DNA of 64,000 bases, from the NCBI GenBank assembly GCA_015680685.1, contig MNCI01037900.1:426291-490290 (forward strand), in the 5' to 3' direction. The notes beneath the pieces are model-generated. The model worked only from the letters and a program-made list of their open reading frames with translations. It was not told where the DNA came from and ran no database searches. Positions within the stretch are counted from its first letter, which is position 1. Each line of letters starts with the position of its first letter. The DNA is from Gnetum montanum. Its lineage: Eukaryota; Streptophyta; Gnetopsida; Gnetales; Gnetaceae. The position numbers and the translations under genes were made by a program. Below are positions 22,907 through 35,172 of the stretch, piece by piece.

Positions 22907-24835
22907 TTAATCCTGCTTGCTATTAGAATGGGGGATATCCCTCATAGCTAAATGGTTGAGGATGGCAAGGATTAATAATTGACGAAGGGGATCCTTGCAT
23001 GTTGGAAGTATTGGAACTTGGCCATACTTACCCCATTGGGTTTCGCACACTAGGTTATAGTAAGCATAGTGGGGCAACTTATACGATGTAGTTCTTAGAT
23101 TACGAGTTGACCCACTATGATATTTAGGACCGTTAGATGGTATGCAAGGATCAAGATGATGACTTCCATGACTGTGTTCATTGGGTTGTATTGTTGTTGG
23201 AGTGTTAGCTGGCGGCCCTGATGAAGTAACATGAGGCATTAGATTTGAAGATAAGGGTGTGCCATAGTGTTGGGCTTGTGCTGAGTTGGAGGATGCAGTG
23301 GCCTTGGAATTGTGTTGGCCCTTCTTACGGCCATGTTTAAAGAAGGGACGCTTTTGATGTTGCTGAGGTTTCTCACTGCTGTTGGAAGTAGTAACACAAG
23401 TGATGTTCATGGGTTGTTGCTATGGTGCAGGTACCTTAGGAATAATTGGTGGCATTGTGAAAGGAGGGAAAGGATGAGAATGTTGAAAGTTAGGAGGAGT
23501 ATAAGGTGCACAAGGTGGTGGTTGTGTTGAAGGTATGGGCTAACAGTATTGAGGAGAATGGTATTGTGGTAAGATAAAGTGTGTTGGCCCAATTGGAGAA
23601 ACAGGATGTTGAATAATATAAGCATTTGGATTTGGATGATACAAAGGGTGTCTCCAGTTTAGTGGTGGTCGCCCCCACGACTGGGATTGTTACCACTGTG
23701 ATCAAACACAGTATCTCTATACGAACTCTGGATGTAACGTGTTTCTCCAATGCTCATGTAAATGTAACAATATTGGGCATTAGCCTTTGGGGTGATCATC
23801 CAGGCATATGTTGCATTCATACGTATGATTGGAAATTGAGCTCTTATTTTCCTTATCCCTTCTTTCTGATTATCTAATGCTTTTTCCTACTTCTTGGGTT
23901 GTCAAAACTCTATCTCCAATATTGTTGATAAATTCTCCACATTTTTGATACGTCCATTCCAACACCTTATTGATCTTTGCCTCGACTTCTTCTATTGATT
24001 GTTGTATTGGTAAAGATGATTCTTTCTCCTTATGATTGGTTGATTTCTCCTTTTTATGAGCATGGACCTTTGTTAAGTTGAGATTTTGGTCCCGTTGATG
24101 TTTTTCAACACTCTCCCATCTAGCCATTTCTCCTTCTCCTTTTGCTACCCACTTAACAAGCTCTTGTATTTGATGGGTTCGTAGTTCGTATAGTTGACCT
24201 TGGGTATACATTCCTAGGGTCTCTCTTGTTTCATTACGTAGCCCATCAATGATATGGTACATTAGCCTTTCCTTGGAAAACCCATGGCCTGGACAGTTGT
24301 TTAACAGCACATAATATCTTTCTAAGGCCATGTCCAAGGGTTCATGTTGTGCTTGTTTCCATCCTTGGATTTGTTTCCTCAAGGCTGACACTCTTGCATA
24401 GGTTTGATATTTTTTGTTAAAAAATTCTACCATTGTTGAACAACATCATATTGAATTTGGTTTTAACAATCTATACCATACTTTTTCTTGGCCAACAAGT
24501 GTCATGGAAAAGAGCTTAAGTTTTTGCCACCCGTTATCAATGTTATTCCATGTGCAAGCATCATAGAAGGCTTGTAAACGTTGATGCAGATCTAAGTCAT
24601 AGCCTCCTGAAAAAGTAGGAAAGTTGTTTAAATTGAGCCTAGGTAGACAGCTCTCTTTACAATGGGTACATGAGATTCGAACAACCTCCTGTATTTGCAT
24701 TAGGCTTGTAGTGGCTAGTAGGGGTTCATCGTCATCAAGTAAGTTATGCTTTTGTGCGTTGGGATGACGTTGCTTTTGTGGATGTCTATAAGAAACCCCC
24801 ACTTCAAGTTGTGTACTCCAATGAACTACCTCACC
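22907..24835 (-). pseudogene. gag of E3
   Basis: The start is uncertain. Open parts are 24446-24802 (LLATTSLMQIQEVV, FSGGYDLDLHQRLQAFYDAC), 23870-24433 (KYQTYARVSALRKQIQGWKQ, NCPGHGFSKERLMYHIIDGL) and 22907-23410. A knuckle-like CNICLDDHPKANAQYC lies between the last two. This is the same capsid fold text as E2/E4 but without their N-terminal extension, and the proline/serine-rich tail is different. Only a few frameshifts and stops are present, so it is the best preserved gag here. Confidence 0.8.
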
Positions 24836-24995
24836 ATATGTGGCATTATTATAGTCTTATAGGAGAGGCATGGTTATGAAACTATGTGAATTCGTATGTG
24901 ACTTTTTGTAATTATTTCTTCTTCCTAAGAGATATATCGTTAATTCCTATACAGCCACCTCATATGATATAACTAATCTATATAACTAGCACCAT

Positions 24996-25013
24996 CCCCA
25001 GTAACGGTGCCAA
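24996..25013 (-). promoter_or_regulatory. primer-binding site of E3
   Basis: The minus strand reads TTGGCACCGTTACTGGGG next to the LTR end. It is the same tRNA-Asp-like site as in E2 and E4, with small changes. Confidence 0.72.
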
Positions 25014-25889
25014 TGATGAGTGGCGAGGTACCCCTACACTCAACCATACGAATACGAGCGTTACACGAGCGATCCGGTCGAACTCCGTAGACGGACTCGT
25101 TGTGGCATCTAGATAGTTAGCCTTAGGTCATAGTTCACTGTCTTCCCACCTAGACTAGTATTAGCTTTGTTACGTATGGTTTAGTCCAGAGTGAGGTGTA
25201 TGATGTGGTTCTAATCTAATGCTACTTCTAAAAGCAATGGAAAGTAATATTAACTAAGCTAGGAGGGAAGGGTAAGAAAAATATAAACTAGCCTAAGTGC
25301 GATGAGCATCTATTCCTTAATCATCTGTACACATCTTGGACTTCGTGCACGACTACCACTGGGATTACCAAGCACATGGCCTAGGTATGCTACTAGGTTA
25401 CCAAGTAGTCACACTTAAATGCTTGTGATTAAGCTGTACTCATTCTGCTTTTAACATGAGATAAGGGTGAGAGAGATTAACTGAGAAAGCAATAAATAAT
25501 AATTAAATAATTAATTAATTAAACTAAGTGAATGCTACAATGATGAAGTAATCTTGATCTTTATTTATGGTCATGTGCGTGTCCAAGTATGTCACACTCG
25601 AATAAGGATGTTGCACAATTACAATCACCACACTGCGAGCATACACTAGGAAATTATTCTATCTCTGGAAGGGAAAAACTGCCAGAGCTTCACTAAGAGA
25701 CTAAAAACTAGATGCCTAAAATTTTGAAAGCTGCCTCTTATTTATAGACATTGCGGTGGGTCGCGATATCGCAGTTGATGTGATATCGTGGCTGCAATAT
25801 CGCAGCTGATGTGATATCGCAGCCCATGGGATATCATGGTTATGATATCATGGCAATGATATCATAGCCAGCAAATTCATGAATCATCA
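25014..25889 (-). repeat. 5' LTR of E3 (876 bp)
   Basis: It begins TGATGAGTGGCG and ends GAATCATCA on the plus strand. It aligns from end to end with 19227-20100, and GATATC-centred words fill 25765-25865. Confidence 0.9.
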
Positions 25890-25894
25890 TAAAT

Positions 25895-26522
25895 GATTTT
25901 TTATATCTTTTATCTTTTTAATGTCTTATGCTAATAGGGGAAGGTGAAGAGAACTAAGTGACTAACTTTCATTAACTATTCACTAACTAAGTTCTAATTA
26001 GCCTAGCACCAATATCTGTTCCCACTTGCCGTACACACCCTAAACTAGTGCAACGCTGCTTGGATTACCAAATGCTACTCGTTACTGGGTTACCAATCAT
26101 TACACACGTGCTCAAAGTAGTCATACTGAGTGCACTTAACTAGGAGAGTCAAGGGTTGAGAGAGATTAATTATCTAGGAAAGCATTTAAGCATTTAACAA
26201 TAATTAATTACTATTTAGCTTAGTCCATATGCTACAAGGTTTATCAGAAAGTTCATCTTTATTATCATACACAAATGTGTGCTCAGGTACAATTTGCTCG
26301 AATAAAGATCCATTCACTTTAAGACTCCTATTGCGGGGACATGGAAATTATTCTAACTCTGGAATGGTAAAACTGCAAGAGTTTAGCTAAGGGTCTAAGT
26401 CTAAGTGCCTAAAATAGGGAAAGCTGCCTCTTATTTATAGACATTGTGGTGGGCTGCGATATCGCATACGCGATATCGTAGGGGCGGACGCAATATCGCA
26501 TACGCGATATCACGGCTCATCA
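25895..26522 (-). repeat. 5' LTR of E2, second part
   Basis: It continues the E2 LTR after E3 (GATTTTTTATATC..., equal to 12970 onwards) to GGCTCATCA. It carries GATATCGCATACGCGATATC palindromes (26456-26510) and a TATA-like box (about 26432). CTAGT follows. Confidence 0.9.
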
Positions 26523-26527
26523 CTAGT

Positions 26528-27700
26528 AATGACAAATCATGAGTACTTAGATGATATGAGATTTCAACTTAGTGGTAAGAATCTTAGCTTGATAATCCAA
26601 AATCACAAGTTTTATTTCACTAGGCAACACTGAGTTATAATTTTAAAAAATCCATGAGAAGGAATACTAAAACTAGTCAGATAGATCTAAGGGGTGTCAA
26701 TGGACATAAGCGAAAAATTTCAATTTTTGCTTCATAGATTAACTACCTTGGGAAACTGTTGAAATTAAGACTTTTTTTAACCAATATTTACCCCAAGATA
26801 TATAGGCAAATTAGAACTTTTACAACTTACCACTACCCACTAAAATTGAACCCATAACTTTGAGCATCCAAATCAAGAGCTTTACCACTAAACTAATACC
26901 TCATTGTTCATTGGCTACTAGACTAAATCCACTATCTTGATTATGGACTATAGATACTTATGCTTATAATAAAGTATTATGGATGGAAAAATTTTGAAAC
27001 TAGTATGATTTCAATGGACATAATAAAATCATTCATTGCTTCTTTTTTATATATACTTTTATTTACATTCACTAAGACCCTCTTGGATTTATTAAATAAA
27101 GAAATTTTTTCAAAAATTTGAAGAATTTTTTATAATCCATAACCTAACATTTTCTAATAGAATTAACTTGTGACCTAGTTTCCATGCTACATCTCTTACC
27201 TCTAATTTTTAATAAGGTGCAAGCATTTTTAAATTATCCATAAAATAAAAAAAAGTAGAAAAAACATATATGCTATTTAATTACTAGTAAATTTTAATTT
27301 TTAATGTACTTTTATGGGAATTTCTTAAGAAAAAAATATAATGTTAAACATTACATATCAAAATGTTTTAAAACCAATCTTAAAATTAATCCTTACAACC
27401 AATCCTTAAAAACTTCCCCTTTGGGGTAGGAAAAAGATTAGCCCTTGCCCTTATTCACTTCTTCTTAAAAGATTTTTTATAAAGAGAAGGAGAAAACTCT
27501 CTCTAAAAAAAATAATACATCAATTAGAGATAAAGAAAAAATAGCAATAAAAGCTAAAATCTTTTCATCCTTGATCCTCCAAAACAAAAATAAAGCAATA
27601 CTATAGAAAATAAATTAATTATTTAGCTATCATTGAGAGCTTTTTGCTTGAAGTTGTAGCTGAAAAGTGACATCTTTGAGAATCTAATATTTGACACCTA
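26528..27700. other. unassigned AT-rich sequence with SINE-like pieces
   Basis: No coding frame is supported. Two short stretches with tRNA-promoter-like boxes are listed separately. The rest is AT-rich, including TTTTTAAAATT-type runs near 27100-27380. Confidence 0.5.
26760..26912 (-). repeat. SINE-like, tRNA-promoter-containing sequence
   Basis: The minus strand has TAGTTTAGTGG (A-box-like, about 26884-26894) and, roughly 40 bp on, GGGTTCAATTTT (B-box-like, about 26843-26853). It continues to an A-rich TTAAAAAAAGTC. A related but weaker copy lies on the plus strand at about 26562-26635 (AACTTAGTGGTAAGAATC... GCTTGATAATCC). Diagnostic SINE ends are not clear. Confidence 0.4.
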
Positions 27701-28760
27701 AAGAGAGGTCATAGTTATGCTCTTGTTGCTAGAAAATAACTATACACCAAAGCTTCCAAATAGAGGAGAGAATAAGCGGTCAAAAGTATTTCCAAATGCA
27801 AAGAAATGAAGTAGACAAAGTAAGATGATCATCAAGAATGACTTTGTTGATGCTTGGTTGAAAGTTATTATAGATTTTGGATGTCCATTTCCAAGCATGC
27901 TAAGTAATAGAATATTTAAAAAAACATGAGAAAATGAGTTTTCACTTCTACAAAAAGGACATTGAGGAGAAACATTTTTCATATGTTTAAGACAAGTGCT
28001 GCTTGGAAGACCTTAATGAATAAGATATCATTAAAAATACAAATTTAAGAAAATGTAGGATTTCTCCAAATATATTTTATTTTTCTCATCAAAAAGTGTG
28101 ACGATAATTTCATTTTCTAGGCCTTATTGCATTTGTTATGAATAAAATCATTTTTTGTAATAATCTCATAAGCAACTTTTAATCTAAAAGGAAAAACGTG
28201 TCTACTATCCTTCCAAAAAAAATCTAGAAAATTTTGAAGTAAATTGGTAACTTTAAATAAAATATCAAGATTAGAAATTAATTTTTTAAAATTCTTTTTC
28301 CTTTTTCTATTCAACCCATAGAGGCTAGAAGCTTCATTCCAAGTAATCCATCTATCATAGATACCCAGACAAAAAACTATAGTGATATCAAATCTGCTCT
28401 TAGTACATAATCTAGATGCATTAATAGCCCAAGCTCCTTCATTTAAAGAAAGCCACTATGGTCTAATTTGCTTAAGCATATCTTCTAAAACTGTAATATG
28501 ATTGTAAATCCAATATTTACTAAGCTTACACCATGTCTTCCAAATTTGTTTGAAAACTAGAGAATCAGAAATAGATATGGCTTGAGGAGACAAAAGACAG
28601 TGAAGAAAGTTATTGGAAGATGAATTTTTATTATTCTTAGCTTTTCCTTGCATAATTCTATTTATCAAAAGGATTATTCAAACATCATCTCTATTAATGC
28701 ACTTTGCAATCCATTTTGCTACAAGAGAAATACCCTAGTTACAACATGATTATCTTATCT
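27500..28760 (-). pseudogene. LINE ORF2 C-terminal part (minus strand)
   Basis: Minus-strand frames include GLPSSTCLKHMKNVS, then QCPFCRSENSFSHVF (27900-27982). This is the zinc-binding zf-RVT motif (C-x2-C...H) found after RT in plant LINEs. Upstream pieces (28117-28314, with SNLDILFKV and WKDSRHVFPFRLKV) and 28456-28668 are also in LINE style. It is probably the 3' end of the LINE whose RT lies at 31100-33600, separated by a plus-strand LINE. Confidence 0.6.
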
Positions 28761-31080
28761 TGGGATTATGCAGGTCTCAAAGGACCAAAGAAAACTCAAT
28801 TTTTGAAAATGATGTTGTAAGTGAATGTTTTTTATGTTGATCTTCTTCAAGTGACAAAACTAGAATTTTTCGCATGGGATTATTGGCCTAGATGAACAAG
28901 GTCTCAAGTTCTATCTTGAGGTATTAGCATAGTGTTGGTCTATCTTTGGTGGAATAATTTAAATTTTTAGGGTAGATTTTTTTTTCCTAATATAATTAGT
29001 ATCATTGAAGAAGGAATAAATATTTTAACTATATATGATCCTATTTTTAGCCTCCAATGATAGGATTTTAAAATAAGGGTACTAGAGTTTGGAGCTAAGA
29101 AGGATTGAATTATTAGCAGAGATTGGAATTTCATAGGTCCATCCTCTATTAATTGAAAAACAAAACTTCTTGTCGATCAACTTTTAAATTTGAGAAGGTC
29201 TAGCTTTCTAAGAAATCCTCTTAGACTGAGCTAGTACAAATTTGAGACATGGAGGTGATTAGTCCTAGATCTTAGGAAGTATTAGAGAAGCTTACAATGT
29301 TTTGAGGATTTTGCTCTTAGTAATAGAGGAAAACCTAGCTTCCAGCAACACAAGCTACTTTAGACAACATGGGCTAGATCCAAGGATAGGCAAATTTGTT
29401 ACCAAAGTAGGACTCCATTATGCAAGATCTACTTGCAATAAAGAAAAAAGAAAATAGGTGAGTACGTTGGCTCATGAAGAGGAGGTCTATTGAAAACAGT
29501 GCTCCAAGGAGAGGTGGCTAAAGGAAGAAGATCAAAATTTATCCTACTTTCATATGATGGCAAATAGGAGAAATCAAAAGAGATCCTTAATCAAATTCTC
29601 CCTAGTTGCCCAAGAGGATCTTCAAGTTGTAGTTGCTTATTTTTGTAACTTGTATGATTGTAATGAGAGGGTTAATCTTGGACTATTTGAAGGTATGATA
29701 CCTTGCTTAGTTTCCACTATTGATAATGAGTTTTTGTAAGGAAGACTCTCTAAATAGAAGATTTTTTCAATAGTGGCTAAGGCACCAAATCATAAGATGC
29801 CTAGGCTAGACGATTGGAACTATGAATGCATCAAAGCATATTGGAAAGGATTTTAAGGATCTTTTTTGAGAAGGATTCAATTGTGGTACTTTCTCAAAAG
29901 CTTGGAATAATAGCTACATTTTTTTTGCTACCCAAGAAGGAGGAGGTTCAATCCCTAGGGGATTGTAGGCCTATTAGACTTTGCAATAGTTTTTATAAAA
30001 TTTTTTCCAACCTTTTGGTGAATCACTTAAAGTCATACCCAATATCATAAAGATGGATTAATCAAGATTCATCCCTCAGAAAAACATTATTAATAGTGCC
30101 ATTATGGTAGATGAGGGTTTTCATTAGCCTTACATTCAGAAATAGGAAATTTTCTTTCTCAAACTTGAATTATCAAAAGCATATAATAAGGTGAACTTGA
30201 ATAACTTACTTTTCACCCTAGATGAGCTGATATTTTGTAGAGGATTCTATGAGATGATCAAGTTCATGCTTGCTATGATTAGATTTCATGTTTTCCTAAA
30301 TGAATAAATATCTCAACAATTCCACCCAGGATGGGGCCTTTGTCAAGGTGAACCTTTATCACCATATCTCTTTTCTATTGCTTTCGTTAATCTCTACAAA
30401 TGAATCAAAAAGCTAAATGTCACATCCCTATTTTCCTAAAATCTTCATAATCTTCAATATGTATATGAAATGATGATTTTTTTTTTTCTTGGAATCTATT
30501 CCTAAGGTCAAAAACGTGATGCAAGCACTGGATGAATTTTTTCAGTCAACAGGACTTAAATTCAATTAGACTAAGACAAAGCTTTTCCATGTGGTAGACC
30601 TAATAGAAAAATTTGAACATATCAAGCATATTTTTGGGTGTACTATTGGCTCACTTCCAACTACCTATCAAGGACAACCTCTATTTTGCATGTGGAAATT
30701 AGTTAACAGTTGGAAGGGAGTGTTGGAAAACATGCAGAAGATGTTGGAATCTTGAAAAGGTATGTTTTTATCTTTCACAACTAAGCTAACTTTAGTTAAA
30801 TCTATGCTCTTAACCATTTCCATTTATACTGCACCAATTTTTAATCATCTAGCCCAATTTGTATGCAATTCAATTAGATTGTGAGGAATTTCCTAAAGTT
30901 TGGTGGGTAGGATCATTGTTAATTTCATTTGATTACTTGAGATAAGGTAGCTATCCAAATTCATGCATGCAGTTCTAGGCTTTAGGATTTCAGGCTTGTA
31001 TTTTGGCTACTAAGCTAGCTTGAAAGGTTTGATTTTAGGGGTATAAGCTGTGGGTCAATTCTCTTGTAAAAATTTTTAAA
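28760..31080 (+). pseudogene. LINE ORF2 remnant (plus strand)
   Basis: Plus-strand frames read in LINE order: WLKEEDQNLSYFHMMANRRNQ (29517-29575), then FFLLPKKEEVQS and DCRPIRLCNSFYKIF in 29826-30050 (RT fingers), then a palm-like KLELSKAYNKV equivalent near 30180, VMQALDEFFQSTGLKFN near 30520, and LVKSMLLTISIYTAPIF near 30800. Stops and shifts are frequent. It sits between two parts of a minus-strand LINE, so it probably inserted into it. Confidence 0.65.
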
Positions 31081-31099
31081 AGAAGTCCAACAACTAAAG

Positions 31100-34055
31100 T
31101 AATAAACATGAGTTGATTGAAGCATTTGCTCAATAACTAAAACATTGGCAACAAGGATGAGCTTTTCTTCTTTTCATTTATCAAGCTTACTTTTAATTTT
31201 ATTGATCACAAGATTCTATAAAATAGTAAGATTAGGTTCAAAAGCAAAAGGTATTTATAAAATTTTTAAGAAAAAAAATTTTAAATACTTTTCAAGGCTT
31301 GAGAGTGACCTACTCATCAATATTGTCATTACAATAAACAACAAATTTTTGTCAATTGATCCAAAAGTTATATAATATGCAATAAGCCTCAACTCTAGCT
31401 AAGAGATTATTAATATGTTGGAGAGAATTTTTGATCATAAAAAAAGAATTATTTTTAAAATATCTATTAAATAATTGTGTACCTTGATCATCAATTAAAA
31501 TTTTCTTAATGAAATTTCAGTGTTGATCATAATGTAGATTATGTAAAAGAAAATATATAGTGATAATAAAAACATAGGAAGGTAGAGGGCAACCTTGACA
31601 AACTCATCATTAAAGAAAAATGGAGGAAATTAATCCAAAAATAGTAGAAACTTGAGTATTAACATCAATGAGCATAGTACAAACAAGTCAAATAAAACAA
31701 TTACCAAATCCTAGTTTATATAGACAAGAAAATGAAATTCTATTCAATCCTGTCAAACGTTTTAACATAATCTAACTTAATAAAAGCAATGTCTTGATTA
31801 GTATCAAAAGCACTGCATTCCCTCCCAAGTTGCAATAATATTATTTAAGATATGTCTACCTTTAACAACAACTAGTCTACTCAAGTATGATGATAGTTTC
31901 AATAACCTTCTAAATGTGAGATGTCATGCATTTAGCCAAAATTTTATAAGTATTGTTAAGAAGAATAATAGACCTCTGATTACCAATATGTTAAAGATCT
32001 CCATTCTTAAGAAGAAGAAAAATCATACCTTTATTAATATTTTTACCAAGAGAAACTATTTTAATGGCTTCTTAGAAAACATGAAAGATATCATCATCAA
32101 TGATGTCTAAATGCTTTTTAAAAAATTCAATAGAAAAGCCATTAAAACCTAGAGCTTTATCATCTACTAAACCAAAGGTTTCTACTTTGATTTTTTTCAG
32201 TGTAATTTCTACTTTAAGAATACTTTGAAGTGCTTCTATAATAAGATGATAAATATGCATACTAAAGGCCTAGAAAGATTCCCTACTAAAACCTTTAGGG
32301 AAAAAATAGAAGAAAATTGATTTACCCAAAAACTATTAATAGTCTCAAGATCTTTGGTAATGGAATTATTTATATGAAGTAATTCCAATTTAGGTACTTG
32401 ACCCTTTCCTTTTAAAACTTTTAAAAATTCCTTACAGCGTTCATCTTCAATTTTTAGCCAACCCATGCAACTTTTAGTTAGAGCACTTTTAGCTTCAAAA
32501 GTATCCCAATATTATTTAGCATAATGAACTTTAGCTAAGGCTTTCTACAGTTCAAAATCAAAGGGATTTTAGTATTAAAAAGTATCATTTACTTTATAGA
32601 TTCTGTAAGAACTTCTTCAAATTGACACGTACAATTAGAAAATTGCTTTATAAACCATCTAGCATAATTTTTGACTCTAAAAGTAGTTCATTGCCACTAG
32701 TCAATCTAACAAATATTGCCAATAGGCCTTTTTTCTACATTCCATAAAGACTTTAAGATATTTTCCCTACTAGGTCCTATGAACATATTAGCATTCACAT
32801 GAAAAAGCTTATACTTTTATAAGGATGAAAAATTAATACCATATAGAAAACTACTAATCAAAAAATGATTTGACAAAGTAGCATCTATATGCACTTCTTC
32901 TTTCTTTATGGGCTTCCAAAAGAAAACATTAGAGATGTAAAATCTATCAATTTGATAATAAATTATGTCATTTTCTTATTGGTAATTACACCAAGTATAA
33001 TGCTTCTCATTTGAATGAGATTGCCCAAACCCCTAGCACTCTTCAACCTAGCAACCATCTCCCACTTCACCAAGTGCAAACAATCCCCTATAGAGCTAAC
33101 ATCAAAAGAAAAATATTTATCTTTGAAAATGCATTAATCTTCTTTTTCTTGAGAAGACATATTAGGAGGAAGACCCCAAGTTTATCTAAATAACTTTCAA
33201 CCATAATGAAACCACCTCCAATAATCCAAAAAACTTTAGACAAAGATAGAATATATTTTCAAACCTCTTATCAATATTTCAAATTATTAGGACAATAAAC
33301 ATTACAGAGTCTAAAGTCATCTTTTTCACTACGGAAAATAATCCAAATAACACTTTAAAGGTTATCAAAACTAGAATTCAAAACTTTTTAAGTACATTTT
33401 TTATTAACAAGAATATTAACACCTCCTTTATTAACTTTATGATCAACAAAAAAAACAATGGAATTTTTAAAAATTCATTTACCAACAAAACTAATATCCT
33501 TAACTAAAATCTTATTTTCTTACAAGAATGTTGAACAATGTTATCCCCAACACATTGTCCAATACCTCATGAGTCCCTCAAATAGATTTAGATTTGGGAT
33601 AGAACTCAAGAAGAATATGCCTCAATGATCAACAACCTAAAACACATGCAAACAAACAACTTGTTAATGTTAACATATGACCTAAATAGTGTTATAAATA
33701 TCAAATACTCATCACTAACAATTTAAGCTAAATAGCACTCCCTTGTTCCACTCATATGGATACCATTGGGACTACCAACTGAACCCTCTAGATTCATCAC
33801 CATGTATTGGTAGTTGGTGTTGCACTCTTATGAATGTACACAATGTTCCATAGCATGTCCCATGACATACCAAGCTTAAGCCCTAATATAGAATTAAACT
33901 ACAAAACCTCTTATGCAAATTCTTACCGAGTGGGGTACTAAGAAAAGTCATAGCCCCCTCTTACTAGTGCATGGAATTTCCATGCTAGTATGGTTTTGAA
34001 GATACAAGGAGTGGAGGCCTCCTTGAGCCCCCATGGTTCCCAAACCATGGGGAGG
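31100..34055 (-). pseudogene. LINE ORF2 endonuclease-RT remnant (minus strand)
   Basis: Minus-strand frames give 32236-32466 (LKIEDERCKEFLKVLKGK, ITKDLETINSFWVNQF) and 32072-32260 (DDKALGFNGFSIEFFKKHLDIIDDD), equivalent to the DKAPGPDGF motif. AFIKLDYVKTFDRIE follows near 31770 and GCPLPSYVF near 31575, both LINE RT motifs. Upstream (33100-33600) there is endonuclease-like text. Many stops are present. Its N-terminal neighbour is cut by the copia element starting at 34056. Confidence 0.65.
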
Positions 34056-35172
34056 TGAGAACCAAGAACTTAGAAGGGGAATTAAATAAGTCTCCTAATT
34101 TGAACAACTAAGACAACCAAAATCGCATACAAATTTACATGGTTCCCAAACTTGGGTATGTCCACACTCAGAGGGTAGAATCCTTCTACATCTCTAGAAT
34201 TTGTTTCTTCAAAAAGTGATTTAAAGAGCACCACAAATTTTATAATGTTTGAGCTCCACTTGGAGTGTTTTTTCACTAGAAAAGCACTTAACCTTGTAAG
34301 GATCCTACAAGCTCAAAATGTAATTTTAAGGATCTCACAACCTTTAGAATGGTGTGAGCTCCACATGGAGTGTTTTCTTACTAAAAACACACCTGACCCT
34401 ACAAGGTCCCAACAAGCTCACAGGATTCCTTCTTACAAGAAGCACATCAACCTTGCAAGACTACAAAGAGAGAAAAAAAATAAAGAGAGAGAATAACTAA
34501 CTTTACAAATTCCTTGCAATTTTAGCTCACATAAAACAATTCAGAAATGATAAAATAATTAAGGAACACAATAATCACTTCATGTAAACAATGAATATTT
34601 CAATGAATAGTGATTGTATAGTTCTTGTCTTTTCCCAAGAGTTTCACTTTATTTTATAGCCTTTTACTTTTCAAATCCTCTTCAAAATTCATGTAATAGC
34701 TAGGAAATGACTAGTTGTAACATCCTATTCAAGTTTGGGATGTGTTACTAAAAACTAGCCACATGCAGGTGGAACGTCCCACTAAAAATTGGAACTTCTC
34801 ACTTAGGACATCCCACCAGCAATTGGGATGTCTGCTATTTTCTTAGGATGTCTAGCCTGAAGCTGAGTCTTCACCCCCTAGGACATCTACTAATCTTCTA
34901 GGATACCTAGATAGATACTAAAGCATCTTCATGTAGGCTTCAGCATCCTTGAAATCTTTCATCTTAATTAAGACTTCTTGTCATCTCAACTCAGCTCTCA
35001 TTTTAGTACCATGAAGCTCTTGTCTCAATCATCATGCTCTTGTCTCATTCTCATGATGTCCTTGTCTTTACATCAATAAGCTCTTGTTTTGTTCTTTCTT
35101 AGACCTGCAAGATCAAACAAACACATTTTCCACATTCTTCATTTTCTAAGGTTTTGACATACCAAAAGGTCA
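34056..35172 (-). repeat. 3' LTR of the copia element (about 1.1 kb)
   Basis: The inner and outer ends read TGAGAACC and GGTCA on the plus strand. A polypurine tract (minus strand AAAAGGGGTT, 35173-35182) abuts it. The U3 part (34730-34960) has many GGATGTC/GACATCC/GGAACGTCC words. The outer end is inferred from the polypurine tract, as the partner LTR is cut. Confidence 0.6.

Larger units (their letters stand above)
19227..25889 (-). mobile_element. E3: complete non-autonomous element (gag plus a separate 3' ORF), nested in E2
   Basis: LTRs of 874 and 876 bp (19227-20100, 25014-25889) flank a 4.9-kb interior with a primer site, a gag, and a 3' ORF before the polypurine tract. Target duplication is TATAT (19222-19226) and TAAAT (25890-25894). 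The second copy has one change, and the E2 3' LTR shows the uninterrupted GGTATATGATT. No protease, RT or integrase is recognisable. The LTR belongs to a subfamily different from E1/E2. Confidence 0.88.
12784..26522 (-). mobile_element. E2: complete non-autonomous gag-protease LTR element with E3 nested in its 5' LTR
   Basis: E2 is bounded by LTRs (12784-13576 and 19049-26522, the latter split by E3). It is flanked on both sides by CTAGT (12779-12783 and 26523-26527), a perfect 5-bp target-site duplication. It has a tRNA-Asp-like primer site, gag and protease, then about 2.2 kb without coding capacity and a polypurine tract. RT, RNase H and integrase are absent, so it must have been moved by enzymes of another element. 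The LTRs differ by roughly a tenth by eye, so it is not recent. Confidence 0.9.
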
